Assembly: GCF_002929495.1 (NCBI RefSeq)
Contig: NZ_PJJJ01000036.1
Coordinates: 311,713-375,712 of the forward strand
From: Cryobacterium sp. Y82
Lineage (GTDB): Bacteria; Actinomycetota; Actinomycetes; Actinomycetales; Microbacteriaceae
DNA: 64,000 bases
Direction of reading: 5' to 3'
The translations under genes and the position numbers were made by a program. Each line of letters begins with the position of its first letter. Positions within the stretch are counted from its first letter, which is position 1. Positions 45,349-54,295 of the stretch are shown one piece after another. The notes under the pieces are model-generated. The model made no database searches. It was not told the DNA's origin and was given only the letters and a program-made list of their open reading frames with translations.

Positions 45349-46673
45349 GCGCAACGCTCGGCTCCCAAACGGATGCGCCTGCTCTCTTGTCCGGTGCTGC
45401 CGTCGGCGCTGCCGGCGGCACGACCGTGGCGACCCCGACCCTGCGCGCGTTGCTGGGTCGCTCCTCGTTCTGGGTCATCGCCGCTGCCGGGATCCTGGCC
45501 ATCGCGATTGTCGCCGTGCTCGTGTCCGGCGGTACTCAGGCTGCTGGCCGGGCCCTCGCCGGGGACAACGTCTCTCCGGCCGGCTCAATGGCGCTCGTCG
45601 AGGTACTTCGCCAGCAGGGCGTCACCGTGACGCTCGCCAGTTCCCTGGCCGAGGTGCGGGCCGCGGTCGGAACGGATTCAACCGTGTTCCTGTATGACGA
45701 GAACAGCTACCTCGACCAGTCCCAGCTGGGCGAACTGGGTGACCTCGCCGCGCACACCGTTGTCGTGGCACCGGATTTTCTAGCCCTTCAGGCGCTGGCC
45801 CCGACGGTCGGCTTCGGTGGCGTGTCCGAATCCGACACTCTCACCGCTGACTGCTCGGTGCCGGCCGCGAATCGAGCCGAGGAACTCACGCCGGGCGGGG
45901 ACACGCTGTCCATTCCGCCCGATGCTGGGAATCCGCTCCTCACCGGATGTTTTGCCAGCGGGACCACTACCTTCTCGCTGGTTCAGGTGCAGAACGACTC
46001 GACCGGTGGGATCATCTCCCTCGTGCCTGACGCAGACCTATTCAATAATGAGAACATCGCGCACTACGGCAATGCAGCGCTCGCGCTGGGGCTGTTAGGG
46101 CTGAGCGACTCGCTGGTCTGGTACCTGCCGACCCTGGCCGATCTGCCCCGAACCGGGCCCCCGTCACTGGCCGAGTTGACACCCGGCTGGGTCACTCCCG
46201 TGCTCGTTCTGCTCATGCTCGTCGCCGTCGCCGCCGCGTTCTGGCGGGCTGCGCGGTTCGGACCGCTCGTGGCCGAGAACCTGCCGGTCACGGTGAAAGC
46301 GAGCGAGACAATGGAGGGTCGAGCCCGGTTGTACGCGCGCAGCAATGCCAGGCTGAGGGCGCTGGACGCCCTGCGGGTCGGCGCTGTGCAGCGACTCGCC
46401 CTGGCTGTGGGCCTCGGCCGCCTCGCACATCTGGACGAGGTCATCGGATCGGTCGCCCATTTCACCGGTCGCGCTCCCGACGAGGTGCGGCGCGTGTTGG
46501 TGGGCGCGATTCCTGAATCCGACGCGCAGTTGATGGCGCTCTCGGACGCTTTGCAGGCTCTCGAACACGCGACCGGTCAGGCCGTGCAACCCGGGTCCGC
46601 GCCGGCTGCTCGGGCGTCGGCATCCGTTTCTGGTGAATCATCACCCCCTCCAGCCGAAAGAATGGACCCATGA
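45345..46673 (+). CDS. DUF4350 domain membrane protein
   Basis: A 442-residue protein with two membrane helices (about 43-62 and 277-296). Between them lies an extracytoplasmic DUF4350 domain of the type related to class I glutamine amidotransferases (SPAGSMALVEVLRQQGVTVTLA; VVVAPDFLAL). The C-terminal third is cytosolic and helical (MEGRARLYARSNARLRALDALR). It corresponds to Rv3691. It is co-translated with the DUF4129 and MoxR genes. No ligand or substrate is known for the family. Confidence 0.8.
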   Translation: MSATLGSQTDAPALLSGAAVGAAGGTTVATPTLRALLGRSSFWVIAAAGILAIAIVAVLVSGGTQAAGRALAGDNVSPAGSMALVEVLRQQGVTVTLASSLAEVRAAVGTDSTVFLYDENSYLDQSQLGELGDLAAHTVVVAPDFLALQALAPTVGFGGVSESDTLTADCSVPAANRAEELTPGGDTLSIPPDAGNPLLTGCFASGTTTFSLVQVQNDSTGGIISLVPDADLFNNENIAHYGNAALALGLLGLSDSLVWYLPTLADLPRTGPPSLAELTPGWVTPVLVLLMLVAVAAAFWRAARFGPLVAENLPVTVKASETMEGRARLYARSNARLRALDALRVGAVQRLALAVGLGRLAHLDEVIGSVAHFTGRAPDEVRRVLVGAIPESDAQLMALSDALQALEHATGQAVQPGSAPAARASASVSGESSPPPAERMDP

Positions 46674-47692
46674 CCACTCCTGCCACCCCCATCACGCCCG
46701 CTGACTCGCTCGCTGCCGTGGCGCCCTCAACCGCAGAGGATGCCGCAGCGCTGCGGGCCGCGCTCAACCGGGTACGCTCCGAGGTCGGCAAGGCGGTCGT
46801 CGGGCAGGACGGCGCAGTGACCGGGCTGATCATCGCGCTGCTCGCGCGCGGCCACGTGCTGCTCGAGGGTGTGCCGGGGGTGGCTAAAACGCTGCTGGTG
46901 CGCACGCTCAGCCACGCGCTGAGCCTTGACACTAAGCGCATCCAGTTCACGCCCGACCTGATGCCAGGGGACGTGACCGGGTCGCTCATCTACGATGCCC
47001 GCGCGGGGGAATTCGAGTTCCGGCAGGGTCCGGTGTTCACCAACATCATGCTTGCCGACGAGATCAACCGCACGCCGCCGAAGACGCAGTCCGCGCTGCT
47101 TGAGGCCATGGAGGAACGGCAGGTGAGCGTTGACGGCGAATCGCTCACGCTGCCGGAGCCGTTCATCGTGGCGGCGACCATGAACCCGATCGAGTACGAG
47201 GGCACCTATACGCTGCCGGAGGCGCAGCTGGACCGGTTTCTGCTCAAGCTCGTGCTCGACGTCCCCCAGCGGGTTGACGAGATCGAGGTGCTGCGCCGGC
47301 ACGCCGCCGGTTTCAACCCGCGCGACCTGGCGGGCGCCGGTGTGAGCGCGGTGCTCGGCGCGGTTGAACTCGCCGCGGCGCAGGCCGCAGTGTCGCGGGT
47401 CGGTTCGAGTGCGGATGTGCTCGCCTACATCGTCGACCTGGCCCGCGCTACGCGCACGAGTCCCTCGGTCAAGCTCGGTGTCAGTCCCCGCGGAACAACC
47501 GCGCTGCTCGCCGCCACCAAGGCCTGGGCCTGGCTGAGCGGCTACGACTCGATCACGCCCGATCATGTACAGGCCATGGCGTTGCCGGTCTGGCGACACC
47601 GCCTGCAGCTGCGCCCGGAGGCCGAACTCGAGGGTGTCTCGGTGGATGCCATCCTGCGCGGCGTGCTGCAGCAGGTTCAGGTTCCGATCTAA
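46670..47692 (+). CDS. moxR: MoxR-type AAA+ ATPase
   Basis: A 340-residue AAA+ chaperone-like ATPase. Walker A is GVPGVAKT (about 68-75), Walker B LADEINRTPPKTQSALLEAMEE (split at 124-145), sensor 1 AATMNPIEYEGTY, and a lid domain follows. MoxR proteins act with DUF58/VWA partners to mature or insert cofactors in protein complexes, often at the envelope. Its start overlaps DUF4350 by 4 nt, and the DUF58 partner begins 2 bp after its stop. Confidence 0.93.
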   Translation: MTTPATPITPADSLAAVAPSTAEDAAALRAALNRVRSEVGKAVVGQDGAVTGLIIALLARGHVLLEGVPGVAKTLLVRTLSHALSLDTKRIQFTPDLMPGDVTGSLIYDARAGEFEFRQGPVFTNIMLADEINRTPPKTQSALLEAMEERQVSVDGESLTLPEPFIVAATMNPIEYEGTYTLPEAQLDRFLLKLVLDVPQRVDEIEVLRRHAAGFNPRDLAGAGVSAVLGAVELAAAQAAVSRVGSSADVLAYIVDLARATRTSPSVKLGVSPRGTTALLAATKAWAWLSGYDSITPDHVQAMALPVWRHRLQLRPEAELEGVSVDAILRGVLQQVQVPI

Positions 47693-47694
47693 CG

Positions 47695-49002
47695 ATGACG
47701 CTCAGCGGACGGTTCGTTCTTCTCCTCGCCCTCGGCGTGGTGCCTGTCGTGCTGTTCGGGCTCGATACCGTGGCCGCCACGGGCGTTCTCCTTCTCTGGC
47801 TGCTCGTGGTGTTCGTGCTTGGCGCCCTTGACCTCGTGTTGGCGGCGTCTCCGCGTGCCGTGACGGTCGAACGGATGCTGCCCGCCCGGGTTCGACTCGG
47901 GGAATCCGTCACGAGCGAGCTGTACCTCACCAACACCGGACGCCGCCGCCTGGTCGGCGTGGTGCGGGATGCCTGGCAACCGTCGGCGGGCGCCGGACAC
48001 AATCGCAGCCGGGTTGTGATCCCATCCCGGGAACGGCGGCTCGTCTCGCTCACGCTCACCCCGTTTCGGCGCGGGGAACGACGGGTCGAACAGGTGACGG
48101 TGCGCTCGCGCGGGCCGCTCGGCTTGTGGAACCGCCAGGCCACGCTGAACGCGCCGGGGCGCATCCGCGTATTGCCTCCCTTTCACGCCCGTAAACACCT
48201 GCCCTCGAGAATTACGCGACTCAAGGAGCTCGACGGACGCACGAGCGTGATGGTGCGCGGGCAAGGCACCGAGTTCGATTCGTTGCGCGAATACGTGCGC
48301 GGCGACGACGTACGCTCGATCGACTGGCGCGCCACTGCCCGGCGCAACGATGTGATGGTGCGCACCTGGCGACCGGAGCGCGATCGCCGCGTCGTCATTC
48401 TGCTCGACACCGGTCGAACCTCGGCGGCGCGGGTCGATAACGAGCCGCGCCTCGACACCGCCTTCGAGGCTTCCCTGCTGCTCGCCGCGCTCACCTCGGT
48501 TGCCGGCGACCGGGTGGACTTTCTCGCGTTCGATCGCCGGGTGCGCGGCCGGGTGCAGGGTGCCAGCGGGGCCGCTCTGCTCTCGCAGATGGTCGATTCG
48601 ATGGCCCTGATCGAGCCGGAGCTCATCGAGATGGACTGGGCCGCCGTTCCCGGGCAGGTGCGGTCCATCACCAGCCAGCATGCCCTGGTCGTGGTGCTCA
48701 CCTCGGTCGACGCCGCGGGCGCGTCGACCGGGCTGCTGTCGGTGCTGCCCCAGCTCACCAAACGGCACACGGTAGTCGTGGCCTCCGTGCTCGACCCCGC
48801 CACCGTGCTCGCCGCAGCCACCCGCGGCGGTCGTGACGAGATTTACCGGGCGGCGGCGGCGGAACGGGCCCTGCTCGACGTGGCTCGCGTGTCGGCCGCT
48901 ATCCGTCGACTGGGAGCGGATGTTGTCACCGCCTCGCCAGAGCAGCTCCCGCCGGCCCTGGCCGACCGTTACATCGCCCTGAAGGCTGCCGGCCGGCTCT
49001 GA
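47695..49002 (+). CDS. DUF58 domain protein, partner of MoxR
   Basis: A 435-residue protein with two N-terminal membrane helices (about 6-45), a beta-rich domain (about 55-160), and the DUF58 signature GTEFDSLREYVRGDDVRSIDW (split 190-210) followed by a VWA-like fold with RRVVILLDTGRTSAA. DUF58 proteins carry a degenerate MIDAS site and work with MoxR. It ends the operon; about 100 bp to the convergent SpoIIM-like gene holds no clear terminator. Confidence 0.9.
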   Translation: MTLSGRFVLLLALGVVPVVLFGLDTVAATGVLLLWLLVVFVLGALDLVLAASPRAVTVERMLPARVRLGESVTSELYLTNTGRRRLVGVVRDAWQPSAGAGHNRSRVVIPSRERRLVSLTLTPFRRGERRVEQVTVRSRGPLGLWNRQATLNAPGRIRVLPPFHARKHLPSRITRLKELDGRTSVMVRGQGTEFDSLREYVRGDDVRSIDWRATARRNDVMVRTWRPERDRRVVILLDTGRTSAARVDNEPRLDTAFEASLLLAALTSVAGDRVDFLAFDRRVRGRVQGASGAALLSQMVDSMALIEPELIEMDWAAVPGQVRSITSQHALVVVLTSVDAAGASTGLLSVLPQLTKRHTVVVASVLDPATVLAAATRGGRDEIYRAAAAERALLDVARVSAAIRRLGADVVTASPEQLPPALADRYIALKAAGRL

Positions 49003-49104
49003 CGTCCCGACTGCTGCAAAGAATCGTCTGTGTCAGAATCAGTCCCATTGGTCGATCCCGTGGGGCGCCAGAGATGACCGTGTCAGATCTCGGCAGTCCG
49101 GGCG

Positions 49105-50100
49105 TCAGGCTGCGTAGATTCGGCTGCTTCCGGCCTCAAATTCGCTCAGGTCGCCGGTTTCACCAGCGCGAGTGGCGCGGCCGCCGAGCACGATCATGTA
49201 CGTCAGGAATGCGCCAAGCGCGATGGCTCCGATACCGATCTTGATCGGCCATGGCCACGGCTGCGAGGTGACGAATCCCTCGATGATGCCCGAGACCAAC
49301 AGTACGAAGACCAGGCCGATTGCCACCGTGAACAGCGCGCGGCCGTCTTCGGCGAGTGCCTGCCCGCGGGTGCGGGCACCGGGGGCGATCCAGGCCCAGA
49401 AGATGAGCAGCCCGCCGGCCGCTGCCACGAAGATGGCGGTGAGTTCGAGCAGCCCGTGCGGAGCGATGTAGAGAAAGAATACGTCGCCCTTGTCGTAGGC
49501 GAACATGATCGCCGCTGTGGTGCCGATGCTCACGGCGTTTTGAAGAATAATGAACGGCACGTAGACCCCGGTAATGCCAAAGGCGATGCACTGCGCGGCG
49601 ATCCAGGCGTTGTTCGTCCAGACAAATCCGGTGAATGACGCCGCAGGGTTCGCCGAGTAGTAGCCGACGAAGTCCTCGTTGGCCAGCTGCGCGAGTTGGG
49701 CCTCCGTTCCCAGATTCGCGAGCACGTCTGGATTGTTGTACGCCCACACCGCGTACAGGCCCGCGACCAAGAAGGTGACCGCGGCGACCGCGAGGGTGAG
49801 CCAACGCAGCCGAAAGAGGGCTGCAGGCAGCTGGGCAACGAAAAATCGCGGAATTTGCGCCAACACATTGGCACTCACCCCCGTGAAACGCAGCCGGGCG
49901 CGAGAGAGGCCAACTGACAGCCGGTCGCCTTCGAGAGTAGACCCGGCAGTCGACTTGATCGCTGACAGCTGGGTGGCACCGGCCTGATAGCGCTCGATGA
50001 GTTCGTCAGCTTCGGCACCGTTCAGCGCCCGCCGGGCCCCGAGCTCGGTCAGGCGGTCCCAGTCGGCGCGATGCGCAGCCGTGTAAGCGTCGAGATCCAT
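49105..50100 (-). CDS. SpoIIM-like membrane protein (stage II sporulation protein M family)
   Basis: A 331-residue protein with a helical soluble N-terminus (about 1-95) and about six membrane helices, including the family segment ISIGTTAAIMFAYDKGDVFFLYIAPHGLLEL (split near 190-220). In non-sporulating actinobacteria it accompanies MoxR/DUF58 clusters (Rv3694c). ATG 50100 is preferred over TTG 50109. A TACTAT hexamer 8 nt before the ATG suggests a leaderless mRNA. The divergent RDD gene starts only 17 bp away. Confidence 0.85.
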   Translation of the reverse strand: MDLDAYTAAHRADWDRLTELGARRALNGAEADELIERYQAGATQLSAIKSTAGSTLEGDRLSVGLSRARLRFTGVSANVLAQIPRFFVAQLPAALFRLRWLTLAVAAVTFLVAGLYAVWAYNNPDVLANLGTEAQLAQLANEDFVGYYSANPAASFTGFVWTNNAWIAAQCIAFGITGVYVPFIILQNAVSIGTTAAIMFAYDKGDVFFLYIAPHGLLELTAIFVAAAGGLLIFWAWIAPGARTRGQALAEDGRALFTVAIGLVFVLLVSGIIEGFVTSQPWPWPIKIGIGAIALGAFLTYMIVLGGRATRAGETGDLSEFEAGSSRIYAA

Positions 50101-50117
50101 CTGGTTCAATAGTAGAC

Positions 50118-50963
50118 ATGAACACGACCGATCGTGCCGACCGCTACAGCGATCTGACTCGCGACGACGAGCTCGTAACCGGCGAGGCAGTCGCGCTCGA
50201 CGTGCGCCCTGCCAGCGTCATTCTGCGCGCTGCCGGCTCGATCATCGATACGATCGCGTATCTCGCCCTGTACCTGCTCTTGGCCTTCTTTATGACCGTC
50301 GCGGTTTTTACCGACACCGCGCTCACTCAGGCCATCTCGGTTGCGGCCCTCGTTTTCTCCGTTCTGATCGTGCCGGTGCTGGTCGAAACCCTGACGCACG
50401 GTCGATCTCTCGGCAAACTCGCCATCGGCGCTCGCATCGTGCGCGACGACGGCGGAGCAATCTCCCTGCGCCATGCATTCATTCGAGCCCTGACGGGCGT
50501 GCTCGAGATCATCATGACCGTTGGTGGTCTCGCCGCCATTACGGCCCTGCTCAACGGCCGATCGAAGCGCCTCGGCGACCTCCTGGCTGGCACGTACAGC
50601 CAGCACGAGCGCGTCCCGCGCAACAAAGAGGTCCCGCGAACGCTGCCTGAATCACTGCTGCCGTGGTCGCAGACCGTCGATATCGCCAGGCTGCCCGACC
50701 AGCTCGCGCGGCGCGTGGCCCAGTTCCTGCGGCAGTCACCTCACCTGACCCCGCTGACCCGCGAACGTCTGGCCCAGACCCTGGCTGCGGAGGCCACTCC
50801 GTTCGTCTCCCCACTACCCGATGTCCCGGCTGAACTCTTCCTCATTGGAGTCGCCGCCGTGCGCCGAGAACGTGAATACACCGCTCTCCTCCTCGAGCGC
50901 GAACGTTTGGCTCGCCTCGCCCCGGTCCTGACCGGCCTCCCCCACGGCTTCCCGAATCGCTAA
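50118..50963 (+). CDS. RDD-family membrane protein
   Basis: A 281-residue protein with an RDD domain (about 30-165; three helices with VRPASVILRAAGSIIDTIAYL and RSLGKLAIGARIVRDDGGAISLRHAFIR in parts) and a soluble C-terminal extension. The RDD family includes transporter-like proteins of poorly known function. It is the Rv3695 counterpart in this block. No ribosome binding site precedes ATG 50118; its upstream region is shared with the SpoIIM-like gene. The downstream gap to 51143 (180 bp) shows no gene. Confidence 0.85.
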   Translation: MNTTDRADRYSDLTRDDELVTGEAVALDVRPASVILRAAGSIIDTIAYLALYLLLAFFMTVAVFTDTALTQAISVAALVFSVLIVPVLVETLTHGRSLGKLAIGARIVRDDGGAISLRHAFIRALTGVLEIIMTVGGLAAITALLNGRSKRLGDLLAGTYSQHERVPRNKEVPRTLPESLLPWSQTVDIARLPDQLARRVAQFLRQSPHLTPLTRERLAQTLAAEATPFVSPLPDVPAELFLIGVAAVRREREYTALLLERERLARLAPVLTGLPHGFPNR

Positions 50964-51143
50964 TTCGACAGTACGGACCGCACGGAGTGCGTGATCTGGC
51001 CAGGATCATCGGCCGCTCTTTCGACGATTCGACATGAACCAGGTTCTCCGTACCTCCCGCCCCGCTCGTGGGGATGGCGTAGAAATTCGCCGGTGGCATT
51101 TAGTCAATTCGCGGCGTGGCCTGCTCGGTGTCAAACTTAAATC

Positions 51144-52145
51144 ATGGCGCTTTCACTTCCAATCCTTGATTTCTCTCAACTCGACGCTGGCGAGGCCGAA
51201 GCTACGGCATTCCGCGCTGAACTCCTGCGTGTCACCCACGAGGTCGGGTTCTTCTATCTGACCGGCCACGGTGTCGACCCGCAGCTCAGGAAGGAGCTCC
51301 TCGCCGTGTCGCGCGAGTTCTTTGATCTGCCAGCCGAGCAGAAACTCAAGTTGGAAAACATCCACAGTCCGCAGTTTCGCGGTTATACCCGCGTCGGCGG
51401 GGAGCTCACCGCCAACGCCGTCGATTGGCGCGAGCAGATCGACATCGGGGTAGACCGCGAGCCCGTGCCCCGCGCCGCTGGAACTCCAGATTATTGGCGC
51501 CTCGAGGGCCCGAACCTTTGGCCGGAGTCCTTGCCCGAGCTGAAGACCGTCGCCCTACGCTGGAATGAGGAGCTGAGCCGCATCGCGCTTCGCCTGCTGC
51601 GCGCCTGGGCGCTCGCCCTCGGCAGCCCCGAGAACGTCTTCGACGCCGCTTTCGCCGAAAACCCCTTTCTCTTGACCAAGATCGTGCGCTATCCCGGTCA
51701 GCCTGAACGTGCCCAGGGTGTGGGCGAGCACCGCGACGGCGGAGTTCTCACGCTGCTGCTCGTCGAACCGAACAAGGACGGTCTGCAAGTCGAGCACGAC
51801 GGTGAGTGGATCGATGCTCCCCCGCTCGACGGTGCCTTCGTCGTGAATATCGGCGAAATGCTGGAACTGGCAACGGATGGCTATCTCAAAGCCACCCTGC
51901 ACCGCGTCTTCTCCCCTAAAGACGGATCCGACCGCATCTCCGTGCCGTTCTTCTTCAACCCCGCACTGGACACCGTCATGCCGCGGCTGCAGCTCGACGA
52001 GAGCCTGTCTCGTGAGGCTCGCGGGCTCTCCGCCGACCCAACCAACAGTCCCATTCTCGAAACCGCCTATGGTGACAACGCACTGCGCTACCGCCTACGC
52101 GCCCACCCCAACGTGGCCGCCGCCCACCACGCCGATCTGCTCTAA
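51144..52145 (+). CDS. 2-oxoglutarate/Fe(II) oxygenase, isopenicillin N synthase-like family
   Basis: A 333-residue dioxygenase. The N-terminal DIOX_N part contains LPILDFSQLDAGE and VGFFYLTGHGVD; the iron ligands are the HxD pair in GEHRDGGVLTLL and the distal His in ATLHRVFSP, and Arg-x-Ser for 2-oxoglutarate is RISVPFF. It oxidises an unknown small molecule in the cytosol. Nothing nearby suggests a beta-lactam or gibberellin-like pathway, so the family name must not be read as function. ATG 51144 has no good ribosome site. Confidence 0.85.
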   Translation: MALSLPILDFSQLDAGEAEATAFRAELLRVTHEVGFFYLTGHGVDPQLRKELLAVSREFFDLPAEQKLKLENIHSPQFRGYTRVGGELTANAVDWREQIDIGVDREPVPRAAGTPDYWRLEGPNLWPESLPELKTVALRWNEELSRIALRLLRAWALALGSPENVFDAAFAENPFLLTKIVRYPGQPERAQGVGEHRDGGVLTLLLVEPNKDGLQVEHDGEWIDAPPLDGAFVVNIGEMLELATDGYLKATLHRVFSPKDGSDRISVPFFFNPALDTVMPRLQLDESLSREARGLSADPTNSPILETAYGDNALRYRLRAHPNVAAAHHADLL

Positions 52146-52153
52146 CCCCATAT

Positions 52154-52184
52154 GACGGATGACGTCCAGGCCGAGGCATCCGTC
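52154..52184. terminator. Hairpin between convergent genes
   Basis: Perfect 8-bp arms (gacggatg 52154-52161 and catccgtc 52177-52184) flank a 15-nt loop between the oxygenase and hydrolase genes. Confidence 0.45.
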
Positions 52185-52223
52185 CCCATGTCACGCCCCG
52201 GGTATCGACGATTGTGGCGGTCT

Positions 52224-52976
52224 TTACGGAAATGGATGGTTGGCCTGGTGTAAATGGGTTTTCAGGAAAAGGGCTGTTTGCTCGAATGCGTCTGCTGCCT
52301 CGTCTGCGGCGTGGCGCGGAAGGTCCGGGTCCAGGGCGAAGCCGTGGCGGACTTTGGGATAAACCATCACCGCGGATTGCGTGGCGCTGTTGGTTAGGAC
52401 TTCGCGCATCCGTTGAATGTCACGGGCGGGGGTACTGGCGTCTTGGCCGGCATATATGCCTAGCCAAGGTGCTTTGAGCACGCGTGCCGCATCGATTCCG
52501 CTGAGGACACCAGGCCAGCGCGGAGAAGCCAAGTTGCCGCCGTAGAAGGTGACTGCGGCATCGATATGCAATGTTGCTGCCGCCCACAAGGCGAGGGTGC
52601 CTCCCATGGAGAACCCAATTACCGCTATTTTCTGTGCTCCCTGGGCACGAATCCAGGCCTTTGCGCTCTCGATGTCAAGTATGAGCCCCGCTCTCGTGAG
52701 GGTGTTGTGGTATCGGCGGGCTTGTGCGAATTTCCCACTGGTGACGACGGGGTCTGCGATGCGGTGGTAAAGGTGCGGCGCTGCGGTGATGTAACCGCAA
52801 TCGGCCAGGCGGACGACGAGATCGGCAACTGGCGTGGAGAGGCCCCAGATTTCGTGAAGCACGATGACTCCAGCCCGTGCCACGCTGGCTGGCACTGACA
52901 CTGTCAGTGGGACACCACCATCCCCGGCAGTTTCAATCGCGCGCGAATGGTCGAAACGATGCGGGATCGGTTGCAT
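52224..52976 (-). CDS. Dienelactone hydrolase family protein
   Basis: A 250-residue alpha/beta hydrolase of the dienelactone hydrolase family: HEIWGLSTPVADLVVRLADCGY near the start (about 41-62), nucleophile elbow GFSMGG, Asp in YAGQDASTP and His in VRHGFALDP. The nucleophile is Ser where true dienelactone hydrolases have Cys, so the substrate is probably another ester or lactone. GGAGA is well placed before the ATG. It lies alone and convergent with the oxygenase gene; 52977-53132 contains no gene. Confidence 0.85.
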   Translation of the reverse strand: MQPIPHRFDHSRAIETAGDGGVPLTVSVPASVARAGVIVLHEIWGLSTPVADLVVRLADCGYITAAPHLYHRIADPVVTSGKFAQARRYHNTLTRAGLILDIESAKAWIRAQGAQKIAVIGFSMGGTLALWAAATLHIDAAVTFYGGNLASPRWPGVLSGIDAARVLKAPWLGIYAGQDASTPARDIQRMREVLTNSATQSAVMVYPKVRHGFALDPDLPRHAADEAADAFEQTALFLKTHLHQANHPFP

Positions 52977-53132
52977 GCTTTCTCCGTTCGTTCAAGAACT
53001 CCCTTGGGCAGCGGTGTTATCAGGGATATCCGCGCCTGGCTCGTGTGAACCGGCGGGCTGGAGCGAGGAAGCTTCGTCACTGATCAGGTTAGCGACGGCG
53101 TCACGCTTCCGCACGTGCGGTTCAATGGGAGC

Positions 53133-53666
53133 ATGGCTGGAACCTGTGTGTACACGATCGGGCACTCGACTCACCCCATTGATGAGTTCGTTGGAATGTT
53201 GAAAGCCCGGAGCATCGAACGACTCATCGACGTGCGCACCGTTCCGGGGTCTCGTCACAACCCACAATTTGGGGAGCACGAACTTACCGTGAGCATGCCG
53301 AAAGCAGCTATCGATTATCAACGACTCTCCAAGCTTGGCGGATTACGGCACACCCCGGCGTCCGAAGAATCTATCAACGGAGCGTGGCGCAACAAAAGCT
53401 TTCGCAACTATGCGGACTACATGCAAACGCCCGAGTTCGTTGCCGGTATCGACGAGTTGATGGCGCTGGCGAGGACGCAGACTGTGGCGGTCATGTGTGC
53501 TGAGGCCGTGCCCTGGCGTTGTCACCGATCACTGATCGGGGACGCGTTGTTGGCTCGGGGCTTTCAGGTTGCCGACATCATGAGCCTGACCTCGACCAAG
53601 CCGCACACCCTGACCAGCTTTGCCAAGGTCGATGGTGATCGCGTCTGGTACCCACCGGAAGAGTGA
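53133..53666 (+). CDS. DUF488 family protein
   Basis: A 177-residue DUF488 protein: YTIGHSTHPIDEFVGMLK at the start, RLIDVRTVPGSRHNPQF, and CAEAVPWRCHRSLIGDALL with the conserved C-x6-C-H-R near residue 125. The family is widespread with no proven function; the Cys/His/Arg cluster suggests an enzyme or nucleic acid-binding site. ATG 53133 is the most likely start; a GTG six codons earlier is possible. Confidence 0.88.
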   Translation: MAGTCVYTIGHSTHPIDEFVGMLKARSIERLIDVRTVPGSRHNPQFGEHELTVSMPKAAIDYQRLSKLGGLRHTPASEESINGAWRNKSFRNYADYMQTPEFVAGIDELMALARTQTVAVMCAEAVPWRCHRSLIGDALLARGFQVADIMSLTSTKPHTLTSFAKVDGDRVWYPPEE

Positions 53667-53757
53667 TCGATAAGGGGACAAATCCAGATCGGGTCGACGG
53701 AGTGCTGCGAATATGGTGGAGAGATTCGGCAACAGTGTGGCAGCGGAAGGTACACCT

Positions 53758-53967
53758 ATGATGAAAAAATTCTCAGTCGACGATCACGTGCGCTGGAACT
53801 CCGAGGTCGGTCATGTGCACGGCACCATCACGAAGATTCATACGAAGGACGTAAAATTCAAAGGCCGCATTCGCCGTTGCAGTCTTGATGATCCGCAGTA
53901 CGAGATCACGAGCGACACGACCGACCATGTCGCGATGCATAAGGGCGAGGCACTGACGAAAATCTAG
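53758..53967 (+). CDS. DUF2945 (Tudor-like) small protein
   Basis: A 69-residue protein matching DUF2945/hypervirulence-associated Tudor-domain proteins (KFSVDDHVRWNSEVGHVHGTI at the start and DPQYEITSDTTDHVAMHKG at the end). Members occur next to DUF488 genes, as here, 91 bp downstream. ATG 53758 follows GGAAGG at suitable spacing. The function is unknown; binding to DNA or to modified residues is only inferred from the barrel fold. Confidence 0.85.
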   Translation: MMKKFSVDDHVRWNSEVGHVHGTITKIHTKDVKFKGRIRRCSLDDPQYEITSDTTDHVAMHKGEALTKI

Positions 53968-54243
53968 CCGTGCGCGGCAACCGAGTGGATACCAACGCGA
54001 ACGCGCAAACGTCCTATACCTGCGGGCAGCGCGGCGGGCATCGATCAGCGCCGCCTCGACGTGCTAGCTGGCTGGGAAGGCTTTTTTGGGAAGAGCGGGC
54101 CCGTTGACGGCGGACCGCGCCGATGGGATTGCGCACGCGTATGCGGAACTTCAGATTCAGGTCGTCAGCTATTTGTAACGGCCGATCCGAAGCGAAACCC
54201 ATTAAAAAGCAATTTGATTCTTTTATTTCCACTAGCCTCAAAG

Positions 54244-54272
54244 CACGGCTATGACCCGTCTGGGGAGCCGTG
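54244..54272 (+). promoter_or_regulatory. Leader hairpin upstream of the NO reductase operon
   Basis: A perfect 7-bp stem (cacggct 54244-54250 with agccgtg 54266-54272) around 15 nt lies 23 bp before the chosen GTG start and 8 bp before its ribosome binding site. The 276-bp gap before it is rich in A+T at 54195-54240, a likely promoter area, but I could not identify an FNR/DNR or NsrR-like site. Nothing else is visible in 53968-54243. Confidence 0.4.
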
Positions 54273-54295
54273 AGGCAAGAGGGAAGGTTCCCCGC

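Noticed and set aside
51144..52145. Beta-lactam biosynthesis (isopenicillin N synthase)
   Set aside because: The oxygenase belongs only to the broad superfamily; no ACV synthetase or other pathway gene is near.
54195..54295. FNR/DNR-type site upstream of norB
   Set aside because: A ttgat sequence exists, but no matching atcaa half-site follows at N4 spacing.
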